Translations under genes and position numbers: made by a program
From: Diplosphaera chodatii
Taxonomy: Eukaryota; Chlorophyta; Trebouxiophyceae; Prasiolales; Stichococcaceae
Assembly: GCA_032358165.1 (NCBI GenBank)
Contig: JAALGY010000054.1
Coordinates: forward strand, 2,480,001-2,544,000
Length of the DNA: 64,000 nucleotides
Direction of reading: 5' to 3'
Shown here: piece after piece, positions 63,101 through 64,000 of the stretch
Layout of the letters: every line of letters starts with the position of its first letter
How positions within the stretch are numbered: position 1 is the first letter of the stretch
The notes under the pieces: model-generated
Seen by the model: the letters and a program-made list of their open reading frames with translations, nothing else
The model's database searches: none
What the model was told of the DNA's origin: nothing

Positions 63101-64000
63101 GCAGCAGGGCGTGGGCCAGGGCACACATAGGTGCCCTGAACCCGGTGCACTCACCACGACTTTGACGCCTCGCTCCCACAGAGCCTCAGGACCACTGCCG
63201 ATGCTGACTGTCAGATCTGTCAGCGATGTCAGCGACGAGAGCTCCATCATGACGTGCTGCACATGTGCACAATACACAAGATCAGCCTCAGCAGCAGTCA
63301 TGCAGATGACGTGACAATGTCAAGTCTGGCATCGTCATCCTGGATGCTTCAAGTGTCTGCTTCTGCTCAGCCCGCTACAGCACGCACAGATGTAGGCTGT
63401 AGAATGCCATTTGCCATGTACATAGGTGCTTGCCCCCTGCACAGCGGCAGGCATTGTAGCACATTGCTTCATGCTGAAGCATGCAAGCTGGAAAGGAGTC
63501 TGCTCAAAAGGCCTCCGAAGGCGCGGAAGGACAAGCACCCACCGGCGCGACGAGGGATTCTAAGAAGGATGCATGCAGTGCCAGCGACCGCAGGTGCGGT
63601 AGCTGCGGGGCCAGCGCCGCCACGCCACCGGCAAACCCCAGGTCCAGGTGCGTCAGCAGCGACAGGCTCGTGAAGTCCGCCACATCTGCAACGTCAGGGA
63701 GGATACGAGGCTTTTCGAATGCGTACCTTGGCTGTTGCTGTGACAGGTGCTTGGAGCTCCTATGGTGCTCCTACTGGCAGCAGACTGGCTGCATGTGCAC
63801 CATCCAGGCTCAAGGCGGATTTATTTACACAGCAGAATGCTCAGGCGCCATCTGTGTCAGTCGCCTGGTTAGGATCCGCAGCGCCGCGCACCCTCAGCCG
63901 GCAGCCCTGGGGGGCCGTCGTCAGCGAGCGTGAGCGAGCGCAGCGCCGTCAGCTGCGGCGCATGTCAGCCAGCGTGTCGTAGTGGCCCGCGTTTGCTGCC
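60131..64000 (-). pseudogene. F-box/LRR gene, array copy 7, 3' part, probably frameshifted
   Basis: The window cuts off the 5' end. Visible from the C-terminus: exon 60762-60131 (CIGRLTDDELGAAAAALPDL, GLAAFGACRRLWDVSL), then WLAALAAARVPLRRLAL, HLAALSGLTRLAYG, EDISLQGCCGECHHN with an insert before GGELLAAL, ALRELRMQSLGLSEDG, VSLCGVPDGEGDEAGS, SLTSLTDLTVSIGSG and TSLSLLTHLDLGFAGG. In the next exon (about 63885-64000) HYDTLADM is followed out of frame by LTALRSLTLADD, consistent with one base lost near 63963. The lesion could be an error at the window end, so the pseudogene call is moderate. Confidence 0.65.

Noticed and set aside
27791..64000. NLR-type immune genes
   Set aside because: No NB-ARC P-loop, TIR or coiled-coil N-terminus seen; the first exon is F-box-like.

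Overview
The window is nuclear DNA of a green alga (Chlorophyta, probably a core chlorophyte). Genes are dense and GC-rich, and split into many short exons by GT-AG introns of about 100-300 bases ending in GCAG. Short plant-type TTTAGGG repeats occur inside introns. Gene content is eukaryotic. Exon boundaries were placed by eye from splice consensus, reading phase and protein family pattern; no tool was run.

Left half (1-27.3 kb), ordinary genes: the N-terminal half of a Strawberry-notch helicase-like regulator (minus, runs off the left edge); a decayed mTERF-like copy (plus); a complete EIPR1/TSSC1 WD40 gene (minus, 9 exons); a decayed F-box/LRR copy (plus); a divergent H2B/H3 histone pair; a small coiled-coil gene that may be MED22 (minus); a long coiled-coil gene of unknown function (plus) starting about 80 bases away; a helical-repeat gene (plus, 9 exons); a WSS1/SPRTN-type metalloprotease with two RanBP2 zinc fingers (minus); protein phosphatase inhibitor-3 (PPP1R11/YPI1, minus); and a TMEM14/FAX-type membrane protein (plus).

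Right half (27.8-64 kb): a head-to-tail minus-strand tandem array of at least seven F-box/leucine-rich-repeat genes, each about 4.4-5 kb with about 11 exons. Every complete copy has an F-box-like first exon of 241-244 nt, a series of one-LRR-group exons and a large C-terminal LRR exon. Copies 1-5 look open. Copy 6 carries a frameshift and a nonsense codon. Copy 7, cut by the right edge, carries a frameshift. Copy 1 has an extra intron the others lack. Copies 1-4 and 6 share an upstream sequence module about 130-200 bases before the ATG; copy 5 has only part of it.

Most striking is a chimeric unit between copies 3 and 4. A single-exon ORF for a small bacterial-type four-helix membrane protein (43,967-44,446) sits where the LRR body should be. 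It has the array's upstream module before its start codon and a decayed LRR C-terminal exon behind it. This looks like acquisition of a bacterial gene by a duplicated unit that then lends its promoter. The array resembles birth-and-death families of substrate- or non-self-recognition genes; the F-box end suggests SCF ubiquitin-ligase receptors, which is inference.
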